A stretch of 5,108 bases of DNA from contig JAIEIQ010000093.1 of NCBI GenBank assembly GCA_029065305.1, forward strand, positions 1 to 5,108. The letters are read 5' to 3'. This document shows positions 4,827 to 5,108 of this stretch, piece by piece. Numbering within the stretch: position 1 is the stretch's first letter; each line of letters opens with the position of its first letter. Origin of the DNA: Oscillospiraceae bacterium. GTDB taxonomy: Bacteria > Bacillota > Clostridia > Oscillospirales > Oscillospiraceae. A program made the translations under genes and the position numbers. Below the pieces are notes generated by a model. That model was not told the origin of the DNA. It worked only from the letters and a program-made list of their open reading frames with translations, and ran no database searches.

Positions 4827-5108
4827 ATGTCAGAAAACACTCAACCCAAGCGTGAACAATGGGGCGGCCGGCTCGGCTTCGTCCTCGCAACCGCAGGCTC
4901 CGCAGTGGGCCTCGGCAATGTCATGAAGTTCCCCTGGATGACCGGCAAGAACGGAGGCGCCGCCTTCCTCTTTGTCTACATCGTTATGATGCTGCTGGTG
5001 GGCGTCGGAATGCTGATGTGTGACTTTCTGGTGGGGCGCAACGGCAAGGCCGCCGCTATCTTCGCCTACCGCAAAATCGACGGCCGCTTCACATGGATGG
5101 GCTATCTG
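4827..5108 (+). CDS. Sodium-dependent transporter, NSS (SLC6/LeuT) family, N-terminal part only
   Basis: Seen: 94 codons open to the right edge; family members have about 430-510 aa, so roughly a fifth is present. The N terminus matches LeuT-type transporters: QWGGRLGF, then unwound helix TM1 with ATAGSAVGLGNVMKFPW (21-37), NGGAAFLFVYI (42-52) and TM2 ending at DFLVGRNG (66-73). TM1 keeps the sodium-site residues of this fold (G24, A26, V27, N31, equivalent to LeuT G20, A22, V23, N27). Role: Na+-driven uptake of an amino acid or related amine across the cytoplasmic membrane. Oddities against LeuT: the outer-gate arginine R30 is K34, the TM2 proline P57 is G61 and E62 is D66. The substrate is not predictable from this fragment. 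It follows the DRE-TIM gene by 104 bp on the same strand, suggesting that it feeds substrate to the pathway of these enzymes. Confidence 0.92.
   Translation, partial: MSENTQPKREQWGGRLGFVLATAGSAVGLGNVMKFPWMTGKNGGAAFLFVYIVMMLLVGVGMLMCDFLVGRNGKAAAIFAYRKIDGRFTWMGYL

Noticed and set aside
1..5108. CRISPR arrays, tRNA/rRNA genes, insertion sequences, phage attachment sites
   Set aside because: I looked for regular repeat-spacer patterns, transposase frames, terminal repeats and tRNA-like cloverleaf segments and saw none; nearly all of the window is taken by the four metabolic/transport genes.

Overview
The window looks like a chromosomal piece of a Gram-positive anaerobe of the Firmicutes, perhaps a high-GC gut lineage such as the Oscillospiraceae. 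This is an inference from style. Genes are GC-rich with Alanine/Glycine-rich products, intergenic DNA is strikingly AT-rich, Shine-Dalgarno sites are strong (GGAGG type), and promoters are of the housekeeping sigma type. An ADP-forming acyl-CoA synthetase and a sodium-coupled NSS transporter also fit an amino-acid fermenter. No taxon-specific marker is present.

Layout: (1) positions 987 to 1 on the minus strand hold a PLP-dependent class I/II aminotransferase, cut by the left edge after 329 codons. (2) Positions 988-1309 are a 322-bp AT-rich divergent control region. It contains back-to-back promoters with perfect TTGACA -35 boxes, a run of imperfect direct repeats about 31 bp apart, and an AT-only palindrome just upstream of the rightward -35 box. 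(3) Positions 1310-3436 on the plus strand encode a fused, full-length NDP-forming acyl-CoA synthetase of 708 aa. (4) After 56 bp without a terminator, positions 3493-4722 encode a 409-aa DRE-TIM metallolyase (isopropylmalate/homocitrate synthase family). It lacks the usual second-domain histidines and its metal-site motif is altered. (5) A 104-bp gap contains a candidate extended -10 promoter and a perfect 8+8 inverted repeat. (6) Positions 4827-5108 begin an NSS (SLC6/LeuT-type) transporter, cut by the right edge.

Working model (inference): the transporter imports an amino acid or related amine with Na+, the aminotransferase makes its 2-oxo acid, the DRE-TIM enzyme makes or breaks a C-C bond on a 2-oxo acid or acyl-CoA derived from it, and the acyl-CoA synthetase either harvests ATP from the acyl-CoA or activates the acid. 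The substrate cannot be read from the sequence. The most unusual points are the divergent DRE-TIM active site, the phased repeat array in the shared control region, and the perfect inverted repeat at the predicted start of the transporter transcript.
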